A stretch of DNA of 64,000 nt from Brevundimonas vitisensis. Lineage in GTDB: Bacteria > Pseudomonadota > Alphaproteobacteria > Caulobacterales > Caulobacteraceae. Below are positions 55,737 to 64,000 of the stretch, piece after piece; the stretch's first letter is position 1; each line of letters starts with the position of its first letter. A program made the position numbers and the translations under genes. The stretch spans positions 992,001-1,056,000 of the forward strand of contig NZ_CP067977.1 of NCBI RefSeq assembly GCF_016656965.1, in the 5' to 3' direction. Below the pieces are notes generated by a model. The model was not told the DNA's origin and searched no databases. It was given only the letters and a program-made list of their open reading frames with translations.

Positions 55737-57803
55737 TTGTATAAACTGAAAATCTCCATGCTGGCCCTCGCGATGGCCGCAGGTCTCGGTAGCGTGGCCA
55801 TGGCCCAGACGCAGCCCGCCACCAATGTTCCGCCTCAGGACGTAAACGGCAGCCGGCCCGTGCCGCCCACGATCGCCCAGTTCGCAGCCTTTCCGCTGAT
55901 GTCCGGCTTCGTCGTTTCGCCGGACGGCCGTCACATGGCCGCTCTGGAAGGCTCGGGCGAGGACCGAACCATCCTGGTGTGGGACACCTCCGACCTCAGC
56001 CGTCCGCCCAACCGCCTTTCGTCCACCCAGATGAAGATCCGCAGCGTCGCCTTCGTGAAGAACGACGTGCTGGCCGTTTCCATGTGGCAGACCTACGACT
56101 TCAACAGCGGCGGCGGGGTGGTGAAGACCTTCCTCAGCAAGCTGTATCTGACCGACCTCGAGGGCAGCGACTGGCGCGATCCCATGACCGCCCTGCCGAC
56201 ACGTTCGGAAAGCGAAGAACAGGCCGCGCGGCTGAGCAGCCCGGGCGTGGTCGATGCCCTGCCGAACGATCCCAACAACATCCTCGTCTCGGTCGGTGCC
56301 GACGTCTATCGCCTGAACGTGCGCAACAATCGCGCCGAGCGCATCCAGCGCGGCGGCGAGCGGACCATCGGCTATGAGACGGACCTGAACGGCGAGCTGC
56401 GCGTCCGGGTCATCATCGATCGCGACGCGACGGGCCTTTACACCGCAACCCAGTTCCGGACGGCCAATGGTGCCTGGGAAGAACATGCGCGGTCATATGC
56501 ACGCGATCGCGAGGTGTTCAGCATCGCCGGCTTCTCGACCGATCCGAACATCGCCTATGTCATCTCCAACCGCGGTCGGGACAAGGCGGCCATCTTTGAG
56601 TACAACGTCGCCACCCGCACCATTGGCGAGGTGCTGTTCGAGCATCCGCTGTTCGAAGCCACCGGCCTGTCTATCGAGACCACCCAGGGGCCGAACTTCG
56701 GCGAGATCGTCAGCTTCAGCTACGGCGGTCCGCGCACGACCGACTTCCCGGTGCTGCCGGGTTATGCCTCGATGGTCGACGGCATCGAGCAAGCGCTCGG
56801 CATCGAAGAGACCCCGGTCCGGATCACCGATCCGGCCACGGGCAACACCCGCACCATCCGTTATGCCAACGACCGCTACATCGACGTCGTCTCCATGTCG
56901 GACGACATGAAGGTGGCCGTGATCTGGGCGGGCGGCGTCAACGATCCGGGTGAATTCTACCTGCTGCGCGAAGGCGCGGCCCTGGTGCCGCTGGCCAAGC
57001 CCTATCCGCAGATCCAGGCCGCATCGCTCGGCTCCACGTCGCTGGTTTACTATGAGGCGCGCGACGGGTTGGACATCCCCGCATTCCTCAGCAAGCCGTC
57101 CGAAGTGCTTTACGGCCCGGGCCCCTACCCCACCGTCATCATGCCGCACGGTGGCCCCTGGTCGCGGGACGAAATGGCCTGGGACGGCTCGATGTGGCGT
57201 CAGTTGCTGACGTCGCGCGGCTATGCCGTGCTGCAGCCCCAGTTCCGCGGCTCCGACGGCTGGGGCAAGCGCCTCTGGCTGGCCGGTGACAATGAGTGGG
57301 GCCAGAAGATGCAGGACGACCTGGACGACGGCGTCCGCTGGCTTGTCTCGCAGGGCGTGGCCCAGCCAGACCGGGTGGCCATGTACGGCTTCTCCTATGG
57401 CGGCTATGCGGCCATGGCCGCGTCGGTCCGTCCCGATGGCCTTTACAAATGCGCCGTCGCCGGGGCCGGGGTGTCGGATCTGACACGCATCCGGTCGTCG
57501 CTGTTCAACAATCCCTATACGCGCGAGGCTCAGCGCGACACCGTGAACGGCCTCAGCCCGGTCAACGAGGCATCGCGCATCGGCATTCCGATCATGGTCT
57601 TCCACGGCGTTCGCGACCAGACGGTGCAGTTGGAGCAATCCGATGCCTTCGTCCGCAACGCCCGGGCCAGCGGCCAGGACGTGCAGTACACGGTGCTGGA
57701 GGACTATGGCCACGGTCCGTCCTGGACCCGTGCGATCGCCGCTCAGCAACTGTCGCTGATCGATGACTACTTCAGGACCGGCTGCGGCGGCTCCGGCCTC
57801 TAA
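55737..57803 (+). CDS. S9-family (prolyl oligopeptidase type) serine peptidase
   Basis: The product (688 residues from TTG 55737, MYKLKISMLALAMAAGLGSVAMAQ) has a signal peptide, a beta-propeller-like N-terminal half, and a C-terminal alpha/beta hydrolase domain with nucleophile GFSYGGYA, acid in VFHGVRDQTVQ and His in EDYGHGPSW. GGAA lies eight bases before the TTG. ATG 55692 would add an atypical extension. It should cleave short peptides in the periplasm. It lies tail to tail with the large TonB receptor at 58335, which may import its products or substrates. Confidence 0.87.
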   Translation: MYKLKISMLALAMAAGLGSVAMAQTQPATNVPPQDVNGSRPVPPTIAQFAAFPLMSGFVVSPDGRHMAALEGSGEDRTILVWDTSDLSRPPNRLSSTQMKIRSVAFVKNDVLAVSMWQTYDFNSGGGVVKTFLSKLYLTDLEGSDWRDPMTALPTRSESEEQAARLSSPGVVDALPNDPNNILVSVGADVYRLNVRNNRAERIQRGGERTIGYETDLNGELRVRVIIDRDATGLYTATQFRTANGAWEEHARSYARDREVFSIAGFSTDPNIAYVISNRGRDKAAIFEYNVATRTIGEVLFEHPLFEATGLSIETTQGPNFGEIVSFSYGGPRTTDFPVLPGYASMVDGIEQALGIEETPVRITDPATGNTRTIRYANDRYIDVVSMSDDMKVAVIWAGGVNDPGEFYLLREGAALVPLAKPYPQIQAASLGSTSLVYYEARDGLDIPAFLSKPSEVLYGPGPYPTVIMPHGGPWSRDEMAWDGSMWRQLLTSRGYAVLQPQFRGSDGWGKRLWLAGDNEWGQKMQDDLDDGVRWLVSQGVAQPDRVAMYGFSYGGYAAMAASVRPDGLYKCAVAGAGVSDLTRIRSSLFNNPYTREAQRDTVNGLSPVNEASRIGIPIMVFHGVRDQTVQLEQSDAFVRNARASGQDVQYTVLEDYGHGPSWTRAIAAQQLSLIDDYFRTGCGGSGL

Positions 57804-57842
57804 GCCATGACCTGACCACTCAGGTCAGGGCCTTCCGAAATG

Positions 57843-57877
57843 ACGGCGTTCGTCCCCAGGGACGGACGCCGTTTTTC
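57843..57877 (+). terminator. Intrinsic terminator after the S9 peptidase
   Basis: A 13-bp stem, ACGGCGTTCGTCC / GGACGGACGCCGT with one G-U pair and a 4-base loop, is followed by TTTTT. It ends the peptidase transcript. Confidence 0.9.
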
Positions 57878-58283
57878 TTGGCCTGAACACAAGGTCACTG
57901 GCGGCCAAGGCCCGCCGGCAGGAGCACCCTGCCCCAATGGCGCACGTCAAGGACGATGGCCCGAAGGGACGTCTAAGGTCTGTCTTGCTGTGTCGATCAG
58001 ATGGGCCGGACACGTCACGCGTCGCGCGCGGGGCTGTCGCGCGTCGTGCAGCCGCTCGCCGCCTTGCCCCGGTCTCGCGGCGCGGCTCGGCTTGGCTCGG
58101 CACAGGCCGTAAGGCCCGCGCTCATGGAGTTATCGCGCGACCGTCGGCCTTGGGATGCGTGGCGCTGCGCGGTCGTGCCCTTGGGAGTCTTGGCCTCCCT
58201 CGGCAGCCCGAGGTGGAACAGGCAAAAAGGAAACTGACGGCCTGACCCGCGCAGGCAGGACCCAGCCTGGCGGCAAAAAGAAA
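57878..58283. other. Gene-free 400-base region
   Basis: Between the peptidase terminator and that of the receptor lie about 400 bases with no open frame that has a credible start and family. The sequence is GC-rich and repetitive (GGCTCGGCTTGGCTCGG). I see no tRNA, RNase P, 6S or riboswitch pattern. A small RNA or decayed sequence is possible. Confidence 0.5.
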
Positions 58284-58320
58284 GGGCGGCAGGTCGAAAC
58301 CTGCCGCCCCAGTCTTTTAG
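58284..58320 (-). terminator. Intrinsic terminator after the TonB receptor
   Basis: An 11-bp stem GGGCGGCAGGT / ACCTGCCGCCC (58284-58294, 58299-58309) with loop CGAA precedes an A-rich run on plus (AAAAAGAAA), which is a U-run on minus downstream of the receptor stop at 58335. Confidence 0.88.
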
Positions 58321-58334
58321 TCAGACCCGATGGA

Positions 58335-61300
58335 TCAGAAGGACTTGGTCAGGGCGATGAAGCCCGTGCGTCCGACGTAATCGTAGCCCGAGTAGAGCGG
58401 CGCATTGCCGATCCGGTTGTAGGCACCCTGCGAGATCGAGGGCAGGTCTTCGTCGAACAGGTTACGAACACCGGCGGTGATCGTGAACTCGTCCGCCGCG
58501 TACTGCACCGACATGTTGTGGATGTAGTAGTCCGGCGTGTCGAAGACGTAGTCCGACGGACCCGACAGACCCACGTACTCGTAGGAGTCCTGACCGGCGA
58601 TCCATTCCACGCCGTAACGGACGCGGAACTGATCCCAGGCGTAGCTCAGGTCGGCAGTCGCGGTGTACTCCGGAGCGCCGATCGTGCCGTTGAACTCGTC
58701 CAGCGGATCATCGGCGAACAGCTGCGAAGCCTGCGTCAGGAACTGGGTGACCGACAGGTTGGCCAGCAGCGAGCCGGGGCCCAGTTCGCGGGTCCAGCGC
58801 GCGTTGTAGTCGATGCCTTCGACGATGTCGGTCGAGACGTTGGTGTAGCTGTCGCGGACCGTCAGAGCGCGGCTGCCGGTGGTCGAACGTTCCACCAGGC
58901 GGCACAGGCCGTTGTCGGCGGCGAAGTCGGCAGCCGTGGAGTCGTAGCAGCGCGACAGGATCGCACCGGAGCCCACGCGGCTGACGCCGTCGTTCACTTC
59001 GATCTCGTAGTAGTCAACCGCGATCGACAGATCGCCGAAGAAGGTCGGGAGCGAAGGCTGCAGGATGATACCGGCAGTGAAGTTCGACGAGGTTTCGGCC
59101 GCCAGAGCGCCCGTACCCGCACCACCCTGGCTGAACACCGTGATGCCCTGCGTGGCCGTGAAGCCGGGTGCCAGGCCTTCGCTGGCGCAGTTGGCGGCGC
59201 GGTTCGCGAAGACGCCAGCAGCGTCGTAGTTGTTGCAGGGGTCGCTGGACTGGTTGAGGAAGCCGCTGGTGGCGCCCAGGAACTGCTCGAACAGCGCCGG
59301 AGCACGGTACGAGGTGCCGTAGGTGCTGCGCAGGCTGATCCAGTCGAACGGGGTGTAGACCAGGCCGACCTTGTAGGTCGTGTCGTCGCCGTACGAGTCG
59401 TAGTCGGTGTAACGACCCGAGACGTTCAGCGTCAGTTCCTGAGCCAGCGGCAGGTTGGCCAGCAGCGGGATTTCCAGTTCGCCGAAGACTTCATAGACCG
59501 AGTCCGTACCACGGGTCGGCAGGGCGGTCGTCAGGTTCAGCAGGTTGTTGTTGATGCTGTCCAGCGGCGGGGTGTCGTCGATTTCGGCGTCGCGGAACTC
59601 AGCACCCAGGAAGGCCATGATCTGACCGGCGGGCAGCGAGAACAGCGGACCGTCGATGCCGACCGTGACCGTGGTCTCTTCGTACATCGTGTTGCCGAAG
59701 ACCGGCTGGAAGACATAGTTCTTCCAGTTCTCGGGCAGGACACCGCCGACGGTCTGCGACGTCAGGAACGGCGCCGGGATACAGTTGGCGCTCGGGTTCG
59801 TGACGTTGACGGCGCAGGTGACCGTGCCGGTCAGACCGGTGGGCAGGACGCCCGTGCGGGTCAGTTCGGCGCGGGTGCCGACCGGAGCGACGACGACGTT
59901 CAAGCTGTCGCGCAGGCGGTTGGTCAGGAAGGACTCGAAGGTATAGGTCGAGTCCGAACGCGCGTAGCTGACGTTCAGGTCATAGCGCCATTCCGGCAGC
60001 AGGAAGTCACCACGGATACCGGCGGTGTACTTGATGAAGTCGTTTTCCTGCGTGCTGGTGTCGTTGCCGAAGCCGATGAAGGCACGGACGCCGACGTTGA
60101 CGCCGGGCTGCGAGGTCGGCTGCGGGGCCAGGAAGTTCGAGAACTGCAGGTTGGCCGGGATCAGCAGGCTTCCGCGGTTGTAGTCCAGCGACAGCTGACG
60201 GTAGCCCGTCTGGCTGGATTCACGACGGTTGACCAGCAGTTCGCCGTAGACTTCGGCGTTGCCGAGGGCGTTCAGGTCGTAGGCGCCTTCCAGGAAGACG
60301 GTGGCCACTTCAGCCGGCGAGATCAGCGAGCGGTTCAGAATGCGCGGCTCGAAGGTGTCGCGGATGTTCAGGTTCAGGCCCGTGGCGCCAACGCCTTCAT
60401 AGCCCACCAGGCCGGTCGTGACGGCCGAGTTCGGACGCCAGCGGTTGAAGGTGCCAGCGTAGGTGCTGGGAACGCCAGCAGCGCGAGCGCCGAAGGTCGA
60501 GGAGGTACCGATCGTGTTGATCGTCACGCCGTTCGAGCCGGTGCCGGTGATCGGGTAGCACTTGCGCTCGTTGGTCAGCGGATCGATGAAGTCGCTGAAC
60601 TGGCCGGTGGCGCGATTCAGGCGGTAGTCGGTGTTACAGGCCGTGAAGTCGCGATCGCCCAGGGCGATCTCTTCGCGGTTGTAGTACTCGGCCGAGCCGG
60701 AGATGTGCCAGCGGTCGCCGCTCAGGCCGCCGACAACCGAGACACGCGCCTGGTCGCCCGCGCCATTGGCTTCGGTCGGGAAGTTGTACTGACCTTCGAA
60801 GGTGATGCCTTCGATGTTGTTGCGGGTGATGATGTTCACGACGCCGGCAACGGCGTCCGAACCGTAGATCGACGAGGCACCGTCACGCAGGACTTCGATG
60901 CGCTCGATCATGGCGGTCGGCAGAACGTTCAGGTCGGCCGAGCCAACCGAACCGCGCGAACCGGCCGGCGAGACGCGACGGCCGTTCAGCAGGACCAGGG
61001 TCCGCGACGGGCCAAGGCCGCGCAGCGACAGGGTGTTGGCACCCGGGCCACCGTCGGTGACGAAACCGCCGAAGGCGTTGTTGATCTGCGAGCTGCCGCC
61101 CGTGACGCCCGTGCCCTGCAGGACCTGGGTGGTCGAGTTGTAACCGGCGAGGACGGTTTCTTCGCGGGTGACGACCTGAACCGGCGACGGCGAGTTGTAG
61201 GTGTCGCGGCGGATGCGCGAACCAACGACGACCAGTTCGTCGACTTCGGTGGCTTCTTCTTCGTCTTGATCCTGCGCCATGACCGCGGTCGGGGCGAAGG

Positions 61301-61373
61301 CCATCATGCCGACTACGGCGAGACCGGCGACGACGGTCGAGTTGAGAAGTCGCTCTTTAGAAAACTTGATCAC
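58335..61373 (-). CDS. Large TonB-dependent receptor
   Basis: The 1012-residue protein has a signal peptide (FAPTAVMAQDQD), a TonB box-like DELVVVGSRIRRD, a plug with LRGLGPSRTLVLLNGRRV, DGASSIYGSDAVAGVVNI and a barrel ending YVGRTGFIALTKSF with terminal Phe. The N-terminal pattern SRIRRDTYNSPSPVQVV is the common peptide/carbohydrate receptor type of Caulobacterales. It sits with the S9 peptidase between ftsZ and ftsA, so peptide uptake is a natural guess. Confidence 0.88.
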   Translation of the reverse strand: MIKFSKERLLNSTVVAGLAVVGMMAFAPTAVMAQDQDEEEATEVDELVVVGSRIRRDTYNSPSPVQVVTREETVLAGYNSTTQVLQGTGVTGGSSQINNAFGGFVTDGGPGANTLSLRGLGPSRTLVLLNGRRVSPAGSRGSVGSADLNVLPTAMIERIEVLRDGASSIYGSDAVAGVVNIITRNNIEGITFEGQYNFPTEANGAGDQARVSVVGGLSGDRWHISGSAEYYNREEIALGDRDFTACNTDYRLNRATGQFSDFIDPLTNERKCYPITGTGSNGVTINTIGTSSTFGARAAGVPSTYAGTFNRWRPNSAVTTGLVGYEGVGATGLNLNIRDTFEPRILNRSLISPAEVATVFLEGAYDLNALGNAEVYGELLVNRRESSQTGYRQLSLDYNRGSLLIPANLQFSNFLAPQPTSQPGVNVGVRAFIGFGNDTSTQENDFIKYTAGIRGDFLLPEWRYDLNVSYARSDSTYTFESFLTNRLRDSLNVVVAPVGTRAELTRTGVLPTGLTGTVTCAVNVTNPSANCIPAPFLTSQTVGGVLPENWKNYVFQPVFGNTMYEETTVTVGIDGPLFSLPAGQIMAFLGAEFRDAEIDDTPPLDSINNNLLNLTTALPTRGTDSVYEVFGELEIPLLANLPLAQELTLNVSGRYTDYDSYGDDTTYKVGLVYTPFDWISLRSTYGTSYRAPALFEQFLGATSGFLNQSSDPCNNYDAAGVFANRAANCASEGLAPGFTATQGITVFSQGGAGTGALAAETSSNFTAGIILQPSLPTFFGDLSIAVDYYEIEVNDGVSRVGSGAILSRCYDSTAADFAADNGLCRLVERSTTGSRALTVRDSYTNVSTDIVEGIDYNARWTRELGPGSLLANLSVTQFLTQASQLFADDPLDEFNGTIGAPEYTATADLSYAWDQFRVRYGVEWIAGQDSYEYVGLSGPSDYVFDTPDYYIHNMSVQYAADEFTITAGVRNLFDEDLPSISQGAYNRIGNAPLYSGYDYVGRTGFIALTKSF

Positions 61374-61538
61374 TTATGAATCCCCCGAAGAACTGTCGGA
61401 CCAAAACACTGATCGACTCGAACGGTGTGAGGATGGGTCTTAGCGATCATGACACAAGCAAGGCAAGTGTCGGGCTGGGACATGGTGGAAATTGGCGCAG
61501 AACCGTCACGATCAAGACACACTTTCGCGTCTGACGTA

Positions 61539-62861
61539 TCACAGGTTTTCGCGAAGCCATCCGGACAGACGCACGATCATATTGCCGCCGTGAACGCGGG
61601 GCGCGTCGGCAGCGGTGATCTGACGGGCCATCAGCTTGCGGGCCGAGACAGCTTCGCGTGGGCCATAGGCGGCGCGCAGCAGAATGCCCGCCGCCGAGCA
61701 GAAGGCCGGGCCTGATGCTGCGTCGGCCAGGTGCGGCGCACGCTGGGGCCGGCCCAGGCGCACCGGCCGGTCGAACACCCGCACGGCCAGTTCGCGCACA
61801 CCGTTCAGCTGGCTGGCCCCGCCGGTCAGGACCAGTCCCGTCCCCGGCTCCAGACCGACGCCGGCGCGGCGCAACCGGTCGCGCAGCATTTCCAGGGTCT
61901 CTTCCACCCGCGGAGCTATGACCGTCTTCAGCATGGCCCGCGGAAAGACCACCGCCCCTGCTGCGGCATCTTCGCCGCGCGGCGGAGCCTCGACCATTTC
62001 CCGGTCCTCGTTCGGAGAGGCCATGGCCGATCCGTGCAGGGTCTTCAGACGCTCGGCCCCTGCCCGCGAGGTCGACAGGCCCCGAGCAATGTCAGAAGTG
62101 ACATGATCGCCGCCAAAGCCCACGCTTTCGACGTGCAGCAGTGAGCGCCCGCCCCACACGGCGGCCGAGGTCGAGCCTCCACCCATGTCCAGGCAGACGC
62201 AGCCCAGGTCCATTTCGTCGTCTTCCAGCGCCGCCAGCGACGACACCACCGGGGCCGCCACCACGCCCTGAAGGTCCAGGTGCGCCAGGGCCAGGCAGTG
62301 CCCCAGGGCGCTGAACGCCCCCTCGGCCATCGACACGACCAGGAGGTCGAGGCTCAGCTTGCTGCCGCGCATGGCGCGTGGATCGTGGACGCCGCGCGCC
62401 CCGTCGACCGACCAGCCGATCGGCAGGACGTGGATCGGGCGGCGGTCCGGCAACTTGATCTGGGCCAGGGCGATGCCGATGGCGCGGGCCAGGTCCGCAT
62501 CGCCGACCGGCGTGGTGCCCAGCGAGACCTCGGCCTGAACCCTGTGGCTGGCCATCTGGCCGATGGCGGTCGAGACGATGACGCCCGACACCGGGGCCCC
62601 GGCCGCGCGCTCGGCCCGTTCGACGGCCTGGCCGATGGCCTGGGCCGCCTCGTCCATATTGACGATGGCCCCGCCCCGCACGCCGCGCGACTGGACATGA
62701 CCGGCACCCGCGACACGGATGGTGGAGTCGGCATGGCGCACGCCGTCCGGCTTCATGATGAAGCAGGCGACCTTGGACTGGCCCAGATCCAGCGCGACCG
62801 TCGGCAGTCGCCCGGCTCCTCGCGCCTGATCCAGCGTCAGTTCACCCTTGTGTCCGGCCAT
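61539..62861 (-). CDS. ftsA: Cell division protein FtsA
   Basis: FtsA is an actin-like ATPase that tethers FtsZ to the membrane. The 440-residue product has TVALDLGQSKVACFI, CLDMGGGSTSAAVW, VGFGGDHVTSDIARGL and LVLTGGASQLNG, ending with the amphipathic membrane-targeting helix NMIVRLSGWLREN. ATG 62861 gives MAGHKGEL; an in-frame TTG three codons upstream is less likely. It follows ftsQ by 23 bases. Confidence 0.93.
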   Translation of the reverse strand: MAGHKGELTLDQARGAGRLPTVALDLGQSKVACFIMKPDGVRHADSTIRVAGAGHVQSRGVRGGAIVNMDEAAQAIGQAVERAERAAGAPVSGVIVSTAIGQMASHRVQAEVSLGTTPVGDADLARAIGIALAQIKLPDRRPIHVLPIGWSVDGARGVHDPRAMRGSKLSLDLLVVSMAEGAFSALGHCLALAHLDLQGVVAAPVVSSLAALEDDEMDLGCVCLDMGGGSTSAAVWGGRSLLHVESVGFGGDHVTSDIARGLSTSRAGAERLKTLHGSAMASPNEDREMVEAPPRGEDAAAGAVVFPRAMLKTVIAPRVEETLEMLRDRLRRAGVGLEPGTGLVLTGGASQLNGVRELAVRVFDRPVRLGRPQRAPHLADAASGPAFCSAAGILLRAAYGPREAVSARKLMARQITAADAPRVHGGNMIVRLSGWLRENL

Positions 62862-62884
62862 GCGTCGCAATCCTCAACTCAAGC

Positions 62885-63784
62885 TCAGGCGTCGTCGGCG
62901 GTCAGCCGAACGGTAATGGCTTCGGGCACCCGAAGGTCGATGCGCGTGAACCCCAGGTCCAGCAGGCGCTGTCTCTGGTCCAGCGCATCCAGCTGAATCA
63001 GCGCGGCCTCGGGATCCCGGGCGGGCAACAGGATGACACTGCCGTCCTTCAGACGCAGATCCCATCGGCGCCCGTCGACACGCACCAGGGCATCCATGCG
63101 CGACATCAGGCGCGGCCGCTGGGCGATCAGGGGAACGATCTCGCCCGCTGCCTCATCGGCCCCGCGCCCCACGACCAGCGGCAGTCCGGCGTAACGGCCG
63201 GGGTCCGCGCCATGGATCACCTGTCCCTGGGTGTCGATGACCACGACCTGACCGGCGGACTGCCAGACGGCGAGGCGGTCATGCTCCACCACCTGGATCA
63301 CCAGGGTGTTGGGCAGCAGGCGGACGATCCGCGCCTCCTTGACCCAGCCCACGGCCTGCACCCGCTCGCGCAGGGCGTCCAGATCGATCGATGTGATGGC
63401 CTGTCCGGCCGACAACTGCACCGCCTGCTGGATCGCCAGGGTCGCCTCGGGCGATTCCCCCTCGATGCTGACCTTCTGCAGCTTCAGGCCCATGCCGGCG
63501 GTGACGCCATCCATGCCCTGGCTGAAGGCCGCACCGATGCGCTCGGCCCGCGAGCCGGTCGCCATCACGCCGACCAGCAGCAGGGTTCCGGCGGCGATGG
63601 AGATGAGAACGGCACGGGGCGAGAGGTCCAGGCGGCCGATCGCCGCCAGCTTGCCCGGTACGCCAGAGGCGGATTGGGGCCTGCGCTGGGGCCCGCGTCC
63701 GCGTGCCGGCCCCTTCGGAGCCGCCGCCCGTTTGGGAGCCTGACTTGAACTCTGTCGCCGACCGCCACGCACTACCGCGGGCAT
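62885..63784 (-). CDS. ftsQ: Cell division protein FtsQ
   Basis: FtsQ links the divisome through a periplasmic POTRA domain. The 299-residue product has a charged cytoplasmic N-terminus, one membrane helix ([16 protein letters not shown]), a POTRA segment from [13 protein letters not shown] to [12 protein letters not shown], and a beta domain. ATG 63784 ([12 protein letters not shown]) overlaps the end of ddl by 13 bases. Confidence 0.92.
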   Translation of the reverse strand: MPAVVRGGRRQSSSQAPKRAAAPKGPARGRGPQRRPQSASGVPGKLAAIGRLDLSPRAVLISIAAGTLLLVGVMATGSRAERIGAAFSQGMDGVTAGMGLKLQKVSIEGESPEATLAIQQAVQLSAGQAITSIDLDALRERVQAVGWVKEARIVRLLPNTLVIQVVEHDRLAVWQSAGQVVVIDTQGQVIHGADPGRYAGLPLVVGRGADEAAGEIVPLIAQRPRLMSRMDALVRVDGRRWDLRLKDGSVILLPARDPEAALIQLDALDQRQRLLDLGFTRIDLRVPEAITVRLTADDA

Positions 63785-64000
63785 GAGGCGTCCTCCACCA
63801 TCCACCGGACCAGATCACGATATCCCATCCCGACATGGGCGGCCTGCTCTGGAACCAGAGAGGTCGGCGTCATGCCCGGCTGGGTGTTGACCTCCAGAAG
63901 AACGAGAACGTCCTTAACATCGTCATAACGAAAGTCGGATCGTGAAACCCCTCGGCAACCCATTGCGGCATGCGCCCGCTCGGATTGGCGCAGCGCCGCC
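63772..64000 (-). CDS. ddl: D-alanine-D-alanine ligase (C-terminal end)
   Basis: The frame enters from the right edge and gives about 75 residues: [38 protein letters not shown] and [16 protein letters not shown], the C-terminal metal/ATP-binding segment of Ddl. The rest lies outside the window. It overlaps the ftsQ start, giving the order ddl-ftsQ-ftsA. Confidence 0.92.
   Translation of the reverse strand, partial: AALRQSERAHAAMGCRGVSRSDFRYDDVKDVLVLLEVNTQPGMTPTSLVPEQAAHVGMGYRDLVRWMVEDASCPR

Noticed and set aside
57937..58245. Small ORFs in the gap after the S9 peptidase
   Set aside because: There is no ribosome-binding site, the composition is skewed, overlapping frames exist on both strands and there is no recognisable domain.
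58155..61379. Plus-strand open frame of 1074 codons opposite the TonB receptor
   Set aside because: It is antisense to a receptor with signal peptide, plug and barrel motifs. Its Arg/Val/Asp-rich translation has no domain, and long antisense frames are common in high-GC coding DNA.

Overview
The window is high-GC, gene-dense alphaproteobacterial chromosome, most likely Caulobacteraceae and probably Brevundimonas. Evidence is the ddl-ftsQ-ftsA...ftsZ-lpxC division cluster, an FtsZ with a long C-terminal linker, GANTC (CcrM-type) sites upstream of ftsZ, large TonB-dependent receptors, and a dgt / SPOR / nagZ / scpA / scpB string. There are no phage structural genes, insertion sequences, tRNA, rRNA or CRISPR that I can support.

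Layout. 1-5 kb (minus): scpB, scpA, nagZ, a SPOR-domain protein and dgt. 5-11.3 kb: an ErpA-like Fe-S carrier, an SdpI-like membrane protein, a dihydroorotase, a GT9 glycosyltransferase, a CxxCxxCC protein, ygfZ and a kdgK-like kinase. 11.3-15.9 kb: a periplasmic globin, a DUF3034 outer-membrane protein, a cupredoxin and a membrane EAL phosphodiesterase, which look like one redox or signalling module. 15.9-28.7 kb: a RiPP locus (next paragraph). 28.7-37 kb (minus): gltB, gltD, a TorF-type porin and amtB, a nitrogen block. 37-42 kb: TonB receptor plus PhoD phosphatase. 41.7-53.7 kb: recN, bamD, prs, a lipoprotein, rplY, pth, proC, a YbjN protein, ubiK, lgt, a MidA-type methyltransferase, pgeF and lpxC. 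53.9-64 kb: ftsZ, then an S9 peptidase and a 1012-residue TonB receptor lying between ftsZ and ftsA, then ftsA, ftsQ and the end of ddl.

The main discovery is the 15.9-28.7 kb lasso-peptide-type locus. It encodes a PqqD-like leader-binding protein (B1), an HPrK-like kinase, a sulfotransferase, an asparagine-synthetase-like cyclase (C), a GNAT acetyltransferase, an ABC exporter (D), a PF14907-type nucleotidyltransferase and a transglutaminase-like leader peptidase (B2). Four small genes (one at 22.1 kb on minus, three at 28.0-28.6 kb on plus) encode 41-47 residue precursors. They align without a gap from a leader motif W-x-A-P-x-I-D to the end of a predicted ring. Every one has Ala-Glu at -3/-2, Gly at core position 1, Asp at core position 7 and a C-terminal Ser. 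This predicts 12-13 residue lasso peptides with a seven-residue Gly1-Asp7 macrolactam and Ser as a candidate kinase target. Two tandem triads of phage-tail-collar-domain (MdpB-like) genes, each ordered A-B-C, flank the first precursor. Nothing else here is phage-like, so the collar proteins look like part of the peptide system. The last precursor and the 3' end of gltB have been duplicated together, leaving a gltB remnant between precursors.

No database search was possible. Family assignments rest on recognised motifs, and starts were chosen from ribosome-binding sites, overlaps and family length.
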